A DNA stretch of 64,000 nucleotides. It comes from Candidatus Defluviibacterium haderslevense. Its GTDB lineage: Bacteria; Bacteroidota; Bacteroidia; Chitinophagales; Saprospiraceae. Under the pieces are notes generated by a model. That model was given only the letters and a program-made list of their open reading frames with translations, did not search any database and was not told the origin of the DNA. Position numbers and translations under genes: made by a program. Below, piece by piece: positions 1-8,366 of this stretch; positions within the stretch are counted from its first letter, which is position 1; each line of letters begins with the position of its first letter. The stretch is from positions 3,609,501 to 3,673,500 of the forward strand of contig JADJRL010000003.1 of NCBI GenBank assembly GCA_016712225.1, given 5' to 3'.

Positions 1-30
1 TCAATGTTTTTTGCTTTGCGAGTTTTATGT

Positions 31-708
31 TCATTCTTTGAGTCTAAAATTTACTTTAAATGTATCGATGGATTCTTTACAAATTGGCTCTATACTGTAT
101 TTTTTTGATAGCTCTCCAAATTTAATGAGCTTGGAAAGAGCTTCCTTATCGCATTCATTGGATACTGATTGTATAATTTCAAAATTAGAAATGGAACAAT
201 CACTATTTACATGATATAATATTTTTACATGGCCCTCAATACCAGCATCTCTTGCTTTTGCTGGATAGCGTATTTCTACTTTTATAATGGGTTTGATTTT
301 TATTTGATGATCATAATCATATTTTTCAATGACACTTCCTCCTTCCTTTGATGAAAGCCAGATTCCGACCTTTTTGTCATCATTATAGTTTCCTTGAGAT
401 TTAAAAACAGATGGTTTGGAATACTCAATCCATTCGCCATCCTTTTTGCCGTTGATGTAATTTCCTTTCATTTTAATGAAATGGTGTAATTTTATGTATC
501 CCTTTTTAATATCATTTATTTCCTCTTTTGTGGCTCGAAAATAGGTGATATAAGGTCCATGCTTTGTTATTCGATCTGACTTTAAAACACTATAGTTCTC
601 AGATATCTGATTAATTCCACTATATTTATTGGTTATCAACTTTGTAGGTTGAGATACCGCCGTTAATGTAGTATATAGAAATAGCAATAATATTAAATGT
701 TTATTCAT
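31..708 (-). CDS. Secreted MORN-like protein with TonB C-terminal domain
   Basis: A 225-residue protein with an N-terminal signal peptide (about residues 1-19, ending at Ser-Gln). Two YwqK/MORN-type stretches follow at about 82-96 (GNYINGKKDGEW) and 106-119 (GNYNDDKKVGIW). A TonB C-terminal-like domain spans about 147-222, with the usual start 'RYPAKARDAGIEGHVKILYHVN'-like pattern and a conserved 'DKEAL' helix. There is no N-terminal anchor and no proline-rich linker, so it is probably not a working TonB. Such small periplasmic TonB_C proteins are common in Bacteroidota and their role is unknown. It is the last gene of a minus-strand run and lies just downstream of a decayed antitoxin gene. 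The domain calls are by eye. Confidence 0.8.
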   Translation of the reverse strand: MNKHLILLLFLYTTLTAVSQPTKLITNKYSGINQISENYSVLKSDRITKHGPYITYFRATKEEINDIKKGYIKLHHFIKMKGNYINGKKDGEWIEYSKPSVFKSQGNYNDDKKVGIWLSSKEGGSVIEKYDYDHQIKIKPIIKVEIRYPAKARDAGIEGHVKILYHVNSDCSISNFEIIQSVSNECDKEALSKLIKFGELSKKYSIEPICKESIDTFKVNFRLKE

Positions 709-747
709 GATTAATTTCTTAGTGTGCTGTGTTAAGAGACAATTATT

Positions 748-933
748 TTCAAGTGTAACCTATGTCAAATTTGCTTCTTTTTGTGCCTCTTTTTGCATTT
801 CGCTAATCACAAAATACTATGCTTTTTCTTCAAAATTAGCACGTTTTTCAGTACCGATTTTTCCATATTTAATGTCTAATAACTCTTCAAAGTTTTTAGT
901 AATTCTGATGTTATCTTTTCATTATTTTTTCAT
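748..933 (-). pseudogene. Decayed XRE/HigA-type antitoxin gene fragment
   Basis: One minus-strand frame starting from ATG at 933 encodes a recognisable antitoxin N-terminus: NFEELLDIKYGKIGTEKR, then NFEEKA, a stop, YFVISEMQKEAQKEANLT, a stop, VTLE. This matches the N-terminal part of HTH antitoxins of the type 'KYGKxGTxxRxxFExxAxxFxIGExIKEARKEANLTQEQL'. Four in-frame stops interrupt it: TAA and TGA right after the third codon, and TAG twice further on. The helix-turn-helix that should follow NLTQEQL is missing. No toxin gene lies next to it. It is a dead, truncated copy. The assignment rests on motif recognition only. Confidence 0.6.
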
Positions 934-997
934 TACAAAGGTGCAAATTTTAAAATGAATATTATAGCGAATTTTTTTGACGATTACCACAAACTGG

Positions 998-1879
998 TCA
1001 ATTGATTATTTTCTTTATAAGAATACCTGTGGTGTCATATTTCTCAATAGAGTCAATTTTACCCTTATGATTGTAATATTTCCACTCCCCAAATTTATCA
1101 AATTTGCTTTTTATTCCTTCTTCTTTTAATGTTCCATTATTGTAATATTCATGATATTTACTAACTTCTGATGTTCTATTATAAAATTGCTTGCTCTTCA
1201 CTTTTCCATTTTCGAAATATTTTATCTCTGTTCTATTTGGGAGTGTACATACATTAAGAGAATTAATTAGATCATTTAATATCTTAGTATCAATTCCGAC
1301 ATTTAAGTTTTCTAAATCACTTTTTAATTCGGTAGACAAACCATAATTTTGATTTTCATATTCGATTGTTCTGATCAATACACCATTGGTGTAATCATTA
1401 ATTTTATTTAATGAAGTGTTTTCATTTATATAAGTTTCTATCCCTGATTTTACTCCGTTTAGAAAGTTTACTTTGTAGCTAATGTTCCCATTTTCATAAT
1501 ATTTCAAAACTATTTGATCGCTATAATGGCGATAATTAAAATATTTAATTTCTTTAGGCATGCCGCTCCTATAACTTGAAACAATCTTAATATCATCATT
1601 TAAATATTTAAAATTCCATTGCCTGTCAATAATAAATACTAAAATTAATGATAGAATTAAATTTAATATTGTGAATTTTTGAAAGGTCGAATCATTTCTC
1701 TTAAATAGAAATAAGATCAAAGAAGTAACAATTGGAAAGAACAAAATTATTAAAAGTATTAAAGTAAATATATTTATTTGTAATACGAGTTCTTTAATGT
1801 TAAATCCAGCCGAATAAATTAAGATAATAAAACAATAAAAGAATATTATTGAAGACAGTATGTTGATAATTACTTTCAT
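998..1879 (-). CDS. Membrane protein with YwqK/MORN-like repeats
   Basis: A 293-residue protein with three hydrophobic segments at about 5-27, 35-57 and 68-85. A soluble C-terminal part is built of 'YYENGNISYKVNFLNGVKSG', 'YFENGKVKSKQFYN' and 'YYNNGTLKEEG...FGEWKYYNHKGKI' motifs, which are YwqK/MORN-variant repeats. Such repeats occur in Bacteroidota proteins often annotated 'toxin-antitoxin system YwqK family antitoxin', but nothing here supports a toxin-antitoxin role. The upstream side abuts one of the dispersed 450-bp repeats. No function can be named. Confidence 0.75.
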   Translation of the reverse strand: MKVIINILSSIIFFYCFIILIYSAGFNIKELVLQINIFTLILLIILFFPIVTSLILFLFKRNDSTFQKFTILNLILSLILVFIIDRQWNFKYLNDDIKIVSSYRSGMPKEIKYFNYRHYSDQIVLKYYENGNISYKVNFLNGVKSGIETYINENTSLNKINDYTNGVLIRTIEYENQNYGLSTELKSDLENLNVGIDTKILNDLINSLNVCTLPNRTEIKYFENGKVKSKQFYNRTSEVSKYHEYYNNGTLKEEGIKSKFDKFGEWKYYNHKGKIDSIEKYDTTGILIKKIIN

Positions 1880-1895
1880 ATTAAGTTCAAGGTGA

Positions 1896-2345
1896 CTACC
1901 AAAAAGGTAAGGTGATTGCTTTCTTTAAAGCCAAGCTCCTGAAACATATAATTGCTGCCATCAACTTCCTATGTTGTACGACCTGTCTAACCCGACACAC
2001 GAGCAAGTGAATATATATATAAATGGTAAATAGTGAAAGTCTTTTATGGTTTATGTCCAATTTAGTGAAATATTTATAGTGTTTTTCCATGTGAAGGCTA
2101 AAAATAATACTTTGTCGGATAAATCCTAAATATTTTTGAAAATATTCTTAGTTTGTTGAATTTGCAATAGGATTGCTGGTAGGAGTTTTTGCATTTAATT
2201 TCCCAAATATAATTTCATTTACATCAATTTTACTTTCTATAAAGGGAGGGGCACTATGCCTCTTTATTTTAGAAATATTGCTCAATTGATTTCTTCTCTT
2301 TTATCAAAATCAAAGTGGGTCAATATCCTCCGGATTTTACAGTGT
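1896..2345. repeat. Dispersed repeat, copy A (diverged)
   Basis: Non-coding stretch alignable to copies at 5389-5880 and 6560-7030. Shared landmarks, in the same order, are: a block near 1926-1966 ('AAGCTCCTGAAACAT' here, 'AAGCTTCTGAAACAT' in copy B), 'CTAAAAATAATACTTTG' near 2098-2114, a 'TATAAAGGGAGGGGCACTATGC' region (copy B: 'TTTAAGGCGTGGGTCACCATGC'), and 'TCAAAATCAAAGTGGGTC ... CTCCGGATTTT' near the end. On the plus strand the first block reads KAKLLKHIIAAINF versus KAKLLKHNIAGINF in copy B, and most of the base differences are third-position. The block may therefore be the remains of a coding sequence. It precedes the minus-strand gene starting at 1879. Confidence 0.65.
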
Positions 2346-2517
2346 CCATACAGATGTCCTTATCTTCTTTACAAGTCAAGCTTTGCACCAAAGTATTCAT
2401 TGTTTCTCTTAGGACAAGACAGACTATCCGCCGGACCCAAAAGCTTGCCTCGGCTATTTGAATAGGAATTCTTATTTGTTACAACTGTTCTTTTTCTGGG
2501 CACCGTGTTTGTCGTTG

Positions 2518-3291
2518 TCATATTAGTCCTGCACCCAAAGCAAGTGAAATTATGATTAGCATTATAGCAATGGTTACTTGCAAAAATCTCAAGGTTACTT
2601 TCTTCAAAAGTTTGTTGCCGATGTATGCCCCTGCAATTGCAGAGAGTGTCGCACAAACTACCAAAGTCAAATTATCGCTAAGTCCTGCTTTGGTAAATCG
2701 TGTTGCGTATACACTCAAACGTGTGAAGTCAACAAAAGTAGAAACTACAACTGCTGTTGCAATAAATGCTTCTTTGGAAAGTCCAGCTTTGATTAGAAAT
2801 GCACTTCGCAATGCTCCCTGATTTCCTGAAAGTCCTCCGAAGAAACCACTCAATGCGCCACCGATGGGAAGTTTGTCTTTGCCGAATTGCAACTTGTTGA
2901 AATATGGAATGAGGTCAATGCTTGCGAAGATGATAAGCAAAATGGAGATGATAAACTTTATTGGATACACTTCAAAAGTTTTTCCAAAGGCCTCGTAAAC
3001 GAAAAGCGGTTTGAGGTCGGTAATGTTGAGCAGCAGCCATGAACCAACAATGGCTGCGATAACAGCAGGGATACCAAAACGCAATAAAACTTCTTTATTA
3101 GATTTCCGTCCGACTAAAAACAATTTGAACATGTTGTTAAAGAAGTGAACAATACCTGTCAGCCCGATTGCCAAGTCAACCGGAAAGAAAATCATAAATA
3201 CCGGAGTGAGAATTGTTCCTAGTCCGAAGCCCGAAAAGAATGTGAGAATGGCTACGATAAAAGCCGTAACTGAAATGATGATAACTTCCAT
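2518..3291 (-). CDS. TauE/SafE (TSUP) family membrane transporter
   Basis: A 257-residue polytopic membrane protein with about seven or eight hydrophobic helices spread over its whole length, the usual size for the family. Motifs typical of the sulfite exporter TauE/SafE (TSUP) family are visible: an N-terminal 'SGFGLGTILTPVF' block, 'GLTGIVHFFNN', and the second-half counterpart 'GGALSGFFGGLSGNQGALRSAFL'. TSUP proteins move small organic sulfur or carboxylate anions across the inner membrane. The substrate cannot be read from sequence, and no sulfur-metabolism gene is adjacent. It is flanked by repeats and accessory genes, so it may be an acquired gene. Confidence 0.93.
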   Translation of the reverse strand: MEVIIISVTAFIVAILTFFSGFGLGTILTPVFMIFFPVDLAIGLTGIVHFFNNMFKLFLVGRKSNKEVLLRFGIPAVIAAIVGSWLLLNITDLKPLFVYEAFGKTFEVYPIKFIISILLIIFASIDLIPYFNKLQFGKDKLPIGGALSGFFGGLSGNQGALRSAFLIKAGLSKEAFIATAVVVSTFVDFTRLSVYATRFTKAGLSDNLTLVVCATLSAIAGAYIGNKLLKKVTLRFLQVTIAIMLIIISLALGAGLI

Positions 3292-3382
3292 TTAATTTTT
3301 GTTGAAGAGTTTATTATTAAATGACCAGTGACCGCATAAAATCTCTAACGAACTTGTGAAGTGTGACCAAAATTTAGGATTG

Positions 3383-3667
3383 TCAAAGATAGATTTTTTT
3401 CATGACCAACAATAAAATAGTGGTCAAAATTGAAATGGCAATAATTAATTTGTGCTTGGCAAAGTATGAAAGAATGGTCATTGAGAATAGAGCCACTGCA
3501 GTTATCAAGGCACCTATCAGAAATGGTTTAATTGCTTCAAAAGTTAATACAGTTGTGCCGTAATAGTCCAACCTAAATGGTTCGGAGTTACACCGAATTA
3601 AAGCAAGGAAAATAATTACGGTTGCTATCCTTGAAAGGGCAACTTGATTTTTATTTATGATTTGCAT
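3383..3667 (-). CDS. Small membrane protein of unknown function
   Basis: A 94-residue protein, mostly hydrophobic, with helices at about 13-27, 46-66 and 73-90 and a short hydrophilic loop (CNSEPFRLDYYGTT) after the first helix. No family is recognised. Codon use and composition look like the neighbouring minus-strand genes. The start ATG at 3667 lies just inside a partial dispersed-repeat region. Confidence 0.55.
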   Translation of the reverse strand: MQIINKNQVALSRIATVIIFLALIRCNSEPFRLDYYGTTVLTFEAIKPFLIGALITAVALFSMTILSYFAKHKLIIAISILTTILLLVMKKIYL

Positions 3668-3710
3668 TGCGAATATTCTAATTAAAGGTGAACAGTTAGT
3701 ATAGTTCTAA

Positions 3711-3757
3711 AGGTAAGAAACTTGGTAAATGGAACATAAATAAAGGAAAAGACTTTC
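3711..3757. repeat. Partial copy of the dispersed repeat
   Basis: About 45 bp ('GGTAAATGGAACATAAATAA' followed by 'AGGAAAAGACTTTCATTATT') match the segment near 5558-5585 of copy B and 6710-6740 of copy C. The rest of the repeat is absent here. It lies upstream of the minus-strand lipoprotein gene that starts at 4617 only in coordinate order, and between two genes on the same strand. Confidence 0.5.
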
Positions 3758-3789
3758 ATTATTAAATTTTTTAAATATCTGTGGATGAT

Positions 3790-4617
3790 TCAAAAAGGTT
3801 TAGATAAATCGGATAGCATGGATGGATAGATTTGATAGGGCAATTCAAAATAAACATTTTTTTCAGCACTATACTTTTTAAAAACTTGTTTGCATTTTTC
3901 TAAAGTTGCGGCGGCATTTTTTAAATCTTTTCGCAAGCTATAACATTTCGCTTTATAATAATAAGCTTCAGAATAATTTGGGTTGAGTCGAATTAATTCA
4001 TCGAAAACCTGAGTGGCTTGTGAATATTCTTTTTCTTTATTAAGGTTAATTCCGAGATACAAAAAAACTCGTGGCGAATTCCATTCTTTTCCAATTTTTT
4101 GTGTGACCCAGTTTATTGAATTTGTGAACCGTATGCGGGCATTCTGAAAATCATTTAATTGCAGGTAGCACAAACCGATCACCATGTCCATATCCTCGCC
4201 CCATACTCCAGGTTTGGAATAAGAGCTTAATGAATCAAATCGCAGGCAATCCTGCAAGGCTCCTTCATAATCGTGCATCATATACAGTTTTACAAAAGCA
4301 CGATAGCCAAGGTTTTCAATGGGGGCTAATTCCACAGCCCTATTTAGCATAGCAAAACCGGTTGCATGTTCGCCCCCTTTGTTATAAGCAACCGAACGGC
4401 TCATATATGCTTCTTGCGTATTGGGATATTTTTCCAAAACCAATTTATAATACAAATCGCTTTGAATTGAAACTTGAGGGTATGCGGACAGAGAGTCCAG
4501 TAACTTCTGTGTTATTTCTATAGTCTGTTTATTTTGTGCTGGCCCTTTACAGGATATCATAAAAGATATACTCATTGCAAAAAGGTTTACCCACGTTATG
4601 TAATATTTTTTAATCAT
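3790..4617 (-). CDS. TPR lipoprotein
   Basis: A 275-residue protein whose N-terminus ends in a lipobox (…ISFMISC, Cys23), so it should be a lipid-anchored envelope protein. The rest consists of tetratricopeptide-type helical pairs, for example 'YYKLVLEKYPNTQEAYMSRSVAYNKGG' and 'ATQVFDELIRLNPNYSEAYYYKAKCY'. TPRs act as protein-binding scaffolds. The start codon follows the stop of the upstream gene (4618-5139) with no spacing (TAA-ATG), so the two are certainly co-transcribed. The partner is unknown. Confidence 0.85.
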   Translation of the reverse strand: MIKKYYITWVNLFAMSISFMISCKGPAQNKQTIEITQKLLDSLSAYPQVSIQSDLYYKLVLEKYPNTQEAYMSRSVAYNKGGEHATGFAMLNRAVELAPIENLGYRAFVKLYMMHDYEGALQDCLRFDSLSSYSKPGVWGEDMDMVIGLCYLQLNDFQNARIRFTNSINWVTQKIGKEWNSPRVFLYLGINLNKEKEYSQATQVFDELIRLNPNYSEAYYYKAKCYSLRKDLKNAAATLEKCKQVFKKYSAEKNVYFELPYQIYPSMLSDLSKPF

Positions 4618-5139
4618 TTAAAACAAAATATCAACTAGTTGGGAATTTTTAAAAAGAAATTTAAGATGCTGATAACAATCGTACGTTTTACCTTCGTATT
4701 TACCGGGGGACCAATTCCCCATGTTACGCGTCAATTGGATAATTTTTTTCTGCAACTCAGCGTTTACGGAATTTTCATCTGTATAATTCAATGACATGAA
4801 TTTAGTCCTGTAACGATCGGTTTGCCCCTGGCAATTAATCACAAATCGTGAAATTACATACCCGTCTTTTTCACAGAGTTCTTCCAGTTCCTTTTGGTGG
4901 GAAGAGATGTATTTCCTGATACTAGGCATCCCTTCTCCGTATGATGGGTTGACCTGGTAATACTCCTCAATATTCAATTCATCGCATACCTTGAAGTTTG
5001 AATTGTCTAGGCTTTTATCAAATGGTATCCAACCTATTTTTTCCTTCACATTTAAGTGTTGCGGAACCGTATTTTGACAAAATGTCTTTAATCTTAACAT
5101 GAGCAGTATTAGCAGAAAACTATATCGTAATGTATTCAT
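4618..5139 (-). CDS. Secreted protein, TonB_C-like fold suspected
   Basis: A 173-residue protein with a signal peptide (about 1-21, ending 'TFCQ'). The C-terminal half has the spacing of periplasmic TonB_C-like proteins of this phylum: 'VISRFVINCQGQTDRYRTKFMSLNY', then a helix 'LQKKIIQLTRNMGNWSPGKYEGK', then 'YQHLKFLFKNSQLVDI'. The similarity is structural guesswork. The gene ends exactly where the TPR lipoprotein gene begins, so the pair forms an operon and may work together in the envelope. Confidence 0.7.
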   Translation of the reverse strand: MNTLRYSFLLILLMLRLKTFCQNTVPQHLNVKEKIGWIPFDKSLDNSNFKVCDELNIEEYYQVNPSYGEGMPSIRKYISSHQKELEELCEKDGYVISRFVINCQGQTDRYRTKFMSLNYTDENSVNAELQKKIIQLTRNMGNWSPGKYEGKTYDCYQHLKFLFKNSQLVDILF

Positions 5140-5146
5140 TTAATTT

Positions 5147-5341
5147 TTATGAATTAGCTTCGTAAAACTTATCAAAACAAAAAATATACGCTTTTAGCGA
5201 TTTTTTGTCTTGTTTTGTTGGCGATAAAACAAGACTTACAAAAGGTAAATTAATTGTCACATTGTCAAGAGCAACCCTCTTGGTAAATTTTTTAGCTCTG
5301 TTTAGAGATGGTCTAAGGTCTATTTTGAATTTGTCATCCAT
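5147..5341 (-). CDS. Short hypothetical protein
   Basis: A 64-residue basic reading frame (MDDKFKIDLRPSLNRAKKF…) with a plausible start at 5341, ending 7 bp before the next gene's start at 5139. The protein-like composition and conserved-looking 'LDNVTINLPFVSLVLSPTKQDKK' core suggest a real or recently truncated gene. No family is recognised. It sits beside repeat copy B, so it may be the surviving front of a longer gene. Confidence 0.35.
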   Translation of the reverse strand: MDDKFKIDLRPSLNRAKKFTKRVALDNVTINLPFVSLVLSPTKQDKKSLKAYIFCFDKFYEANS

Positions 5342-5388
5342 AAAATTGCCAATAATTTTTTGTCATGCATAATGTCCGCCACTTGCAC

Positions 5389-5880
5389 TTAACACAAAGG
5401 AAAGTTGATGTCGACCCTAAAGGCTAAGCTTCTGAAACATAATATTGCAGGCATCAACTTTTGCAGATATGTTTTTATTTTTTGAATCGGCGAATCTTTG
5501 ATGCCAAGTTGAACAACTCGCCTTAACCGCAAGGCGAGAAAGCAGGATAAAGAAGCATAAATAAATGAAAAGACTTTCATTATTAATTTATTAGTTTGCT
5601 GTATTTATTGACACTTATTTCCAAATGGAACCTAAAAATAATACTTTGTTTTTGAATGATCAATGTTTTTTAAAAATAATCTAAATTTGATGCATTTGCT
5701 TTCGTTTAGATGACAAGAGTATTTGGAATTAATGCTTCAAATACAAATCTTTTAGCATTAATTTTTGCTAACTTTAAGGCGTGGGTCACCATGCTCTGGA
5801 TTTTAGTATCATTGACCATTCTAATTCCTCTTTTTTAACAAAATTAGGGTGGGTCTTTTTACTCCGGATTTGGTAGGTCA
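5389..5880. repeat. Dispersed repeat, copy B
   Basis: Best-preserved copy of the roughly 450-bp repeat and clearly collinear with copy C (6560-7030). Shared blocks include 'AAAGGAAAGT', 'TTTATTTTTTGAAT' with 'GCGAATCTT', 'ACTTTCATTA', 'AATACTTTGTTTTTGAA', 'TTTTAAAAATAATCT', 'TTGATGCATTTGCTT', 'GAGTATTTGGA', 'TTTAGCAT' and 'CTTTAAGG.GTGGG'. No open reading frame crosses it. A block near 5420-5460 has plus-strand codons similar to copy A. There are no transposase motifs and no obvious terminal inverted repeats. Confidence 0.75.
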
Positions 5881-5900
5881 ATAAGCACTAGAATATGAAA

Positions 5901-6548
5901 TTAATCGGCTTTAGGTATAAATTTGTAAATAGGGTGATGTTTTTTTATTTCAGCCAGAGGTGTAAAACATTTCATGTTTTTTTTAAAACTTAAAGTTCTA
6001 GCAATTGAATCTGAATTTATAGTAAATTTCCTTTCATAACTCTTGCTCAATCCAATTAGTTGACAATAATCCATAAATAAATAATGAAGATGTTGAGTTT
6101 CAGGACTAAGATCTTTCAAAACATAGCAAAAATAATGTTCAACTCCAATACTGTCTTTATAATATATGAGGTAAGCGCCTCCATTATAAATTACAGGTTC
6201 TTCGAAGTATGCATTAGGAAGATTTCCATTGGGCAATTGTATAGAATAATCTACAAATTTTAGGCAGGCATTCTTCAACTTATCCATCATTTTTGCCTTT
6301 AGAGTAATCAAGGGCCATATAAAGTCTATGGAATCAATATCCTGAGGTTGAACGTTTATTTTGATGTACATTGAATCCTGTTGAAAATCTGTTTGTATAT
6401 AAAATGCGGAACCAAATTTTAAAGAATCAGATGTAGTTAAAGTTTCAGACCGACCGATTTTAATAAATGTTATATCTGGTATAAATTGCTTTTTAACACA
6501 TCCAATTAGTTGAATACTAAAAATTAAGAGAATTATCGTGTTTTTCAT
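5901..6548 (-). CDS. Lipoprotein of unknown function
   Basis: A 215-residue protein starting with a short lipoprotein signal (…FSIQLIGC, Cys17). The mature part is mixed alpha/beta with no recognised motif. It contains 'SLKFGSAFYIQTD', 'YNGGAYLIYYKDSIGVEHYFCYVLKD' and a basic C-terminus. It lies alone between repeat copies B and C, on the same strand as all genes in this part of the window. It would be anchored in a periplasm-facing or surface membrane leaflet. Confidence 0.7.
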   Translation of the reverse strand: MKNTIILLIFSIQLIGCVKKQFIPDITFIKIGRSETLTTSDSLKFGSAFYIQTDFQQDSMYIKINVQPQDIDSIDFIWPLITLKAKMMDKLKNACLKFVDYSIQLPNGNLPNAYFEEPVIYNGGAYLIYYKDSIGVEHYFCYVLKDLSPETQHLHYLFMDYCQLIGLSKSYERKFTINSDSIARTLSFKKNMKCFTPLAEIKKHHPIYKFIPKAD

Positions 6549-6559
6549 ATCCTTGTTCT

Positions 6560-7030
6560 GCTTAAAGGAAAGTCGATTCTTACATAAATTAAAAATAAAA
6601 TGGATGTATTAAATTTTGAAGATATTTCTTTATTTTTTGAATTAGCGAATCTTCGATGTCAATTTGAACAGCTTGTCTCGTCCGCCAGATGATAAAGTTG
6701 GTAAATTGAATATAAATAATTGAAGAAACTTTCATTAGTATTTGCTTAGTTTGCTGTTAGTGTGCTGTAGTTATGGATACTTGCTTTCATGTGAAATCTA
6801 AAAGTAATACTTTGTTTTTGAAATTATTAATATATTTTAAAAATAATCTTGTTTTGATGCATTTGCTTGCATTTAGCAGACATGAGTATTTGGATTTAAT
6901 GCTCCAATTTCAAATACTTTAGCATCAATTTTTTGCTCACTTTAAGGGGTGGGCCACCTTGATCCTGATATTGGAATCATTAATCATTCTAATTCCACTC
7001 TTTTATCAAAATACAACCTAGATTTTATTA
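6560..7030. repeat. Dispersed repeat, copy C
   Basis: Collinear with copy B (5389-5880) over nearly its full length and weaker towards copy A. Landmarks are 'AAAGGAAAGT' near 6566, 'TTTATTTTTTGAAT' near 6628-6641, 'GCGAATCTTCGATGTCAA', 'AATACTTTGTTTTTGAA' near 6806-6822, 'TTTTAAAAATAATCT', 'TTGATGCATTTGCTT', 'GAGTATTTGGA' and 'CTTTAAGGGGTGGG'. It sits directly upstream of the minus-strand lipoprotein gene at 6548. No reading frame is open through it. Confidence 0.75.
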
Positions 7031-7045
7031 GCCTAGTCGAGAACA

Positions 7046-7711
7046 CTATTTTTTGCAAAATTCAAATTCTTCTTTTTTAATTATCTTGCCATCATCATTA
7101 TACAATTTCCAAACCCCTATTTTAATAGGATATTTAATTCTCTTGTATTCTATTAGTGTAGACTCATATGTTTCTGGATCAAATTCTTCTTGTATTATTG
7201 AATAGATACTATCTATTTGGCAATAACTACCCTCCATGACTTTTGTGCCATCGGCTTTTCTTTCTTCATATCTTCCATTCAGAACTTCAAATTTATAATT
7301 ACTTAATTTTATGAATCCAATTGATGCATTACCTAAATCATGATGGTATGTTATTTCTCTGGTTTCAATAGGTGAAATTATGCTTTTTGTAAAAAGAAAT
7401 GTAGATCCATGAGAAACGCTGTAGTCTATTGTTAATGGTGTTTGTTTATTGGAATTACTTGATTTAAAATCAGATATTGATACATCCTTATAAAGGTAAA
7501 TAAATTCATTTTTAATTTGTATGATCGAAATCGTGTCAAAATATCCAAATAATTTAGCCAATCTATTATAGGTGTTGATCATAGTAAGTTTGTAATATAG
7601 CTCCGAATTATTACTTAAAATTGAATCATAGTTAAAAATGACAGGCGAACTTTGACAATCCACTGATTTAATAATAAGGATGCTTAATAAAATTGTAAAT
7701 AGTATTTTCAA
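7046..7711 (-). CDS. Secreted YwqK/MORN-like protein
   Basis: A 221-residue protein with a signal peptide (about 1-19, …IKSVDCQ). The C-terminal third has repeated 'YEERKADGTKVMEGSY' and 'KIGVWKLYNDDGKIIKKEEF' units, the YwqK/MORN variant also found in the proteins at 31-708 and 998-1879. The N-terminal part has no recognised domain. It begins 39 bp downstream of the membrane-protein gene at 7751-8227 and is likely co-transcribed with it. Confidence 0.7.
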   Translation of the reverse strand: MKILFTILLSILIIKSVDCQSSPVIFNYDSILSNNSELYYKLTMINTYNRLAKLFGYFDTISIIQIKNEFIYLYKDVSISDFKSSNSNKQTPLTIDYSVSHGSTFLFTKSIISPIETREITYHHDLGNASIGFIKLSNYKFEVLNGRYEERKADGTKVMEGSYCQIDSIYSIIQEEFDPETYESTLIEYKRIKYPIKIGVWKLYNDDGKIIKKEEFEFCKK

Positions 7712-7750
7712 TTGTTTAATTTTAACATTATATATTCATCTTAAATTTTT

Positions 7751-8227
7751 TTATTCGATATTTTTAAGCTCTATTAGTTTTTTTATAAGTAACGTCACTG
7801 TTAATAATCCAAGTAAAGGTGTCCCTAATACTGCGGGCCAATATCCCCCTAAGTTATAAAGCATAGAAATTGGTTCCCATAAGCTAACTGACTGAACTGT
7901 TCCATTTTCTATTTTACTCAAGTCAAAGTATATCCAAATTGATAAAATTATAAATGCAGGAATACCTAGCAAAAGCATTCTTTGATAAAATGATATTTTT
8001 TCATTTGTCGTTGAGTCTATGGAAGGTGCAAAAACTCTTTCACCTTCACTTGTAACTTTAAGTTCTTTAAAACAAGAATAAGACCTGTATGATAGAAAAG
8101 AAAGGAAGGCAATTCCGAAAATGATACCAAAATTGTCAATTTTTTGAAATGAAAATATTAATATAAGAACGATTACCACTACTGCATAACTCCAACCTTG
8201 GAAAAGTAAATAGGATCTTTTGTTCAT
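7751..8227 (-). CDS. Four-helix membrane protein, unknown
   Basis: A 158-residue protein with hydrophobic segments at about 11-28, 31-46, 85-102 and 128-147. A short charged loop (about 50-80) lies between helices two and three. No family is recognised. Its start lies about 60 bp downstream, in its own direction, of the attC-like palindrome at 8285-8346. That would make it the next cassette if the site is real, but no second matching site follows the gene. Confidence 0.6.
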   Translation of the reverse strand: MNKRSYLLFQGWSYAVVVIVLILIFSFQKIDNFGIIFGIAFLSFLSYRSYSCFKELKVTSEGERVFAPSIDSTTNEKISFYQRMLLLGIPAFIILSIWIYFDLSKIENGTVQSVSLWEPISMLYNLGGYWPAVLGTPLLGLLTVTLLIKKLIELKNIE

Positions 8228-8284
8228 TTTATAAATTTTTAAAAAGTTGTTTTAATGTCAGTTTAGGTGTCTTAAATTACAACC

Positions 8285-8346
8285 CCTAACAACTAAGTAT
8301 TCATTGTTCGTCCTCCGGACGCAACGAATACTTAGCTGTTGGCTGT
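8285..8346 (-). other. attC-like imperfect palindrome
   Basis: On the minus strand it reads AGCCAAC, spacer, TAAGTATTC…CGTCC, a 3-base loop (GGA), GGACG…GAATACTTA, spacer, GTTAGGG. The outer arms (8294-8302 and 8326-8334) and inner arms (8309-8313 and 8317-8321) pair perfectly. Unpaired bases lie mostly on one side, and the ends are AAC and GTT. Length (about 60 bp), AAC/GTT ends and asymmetric unpaired bases are those of integron attC sites. It follows the stop codon of the gene at 8367-8858 by about 20 bp, the expected position. An ordinary hairpin cannot be excluded. Confidence 0.5.
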
Positions 8347-8366
8347 AGTACTTTTAATGATCGTTA

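Noticed and set aside
2391..2404. Decayed attC after the TauE/SafE gene
   Set aside because: Only one arm (14 bases) matches the site at 8285; the opposite arm is missing, so it is listed only as an echo.
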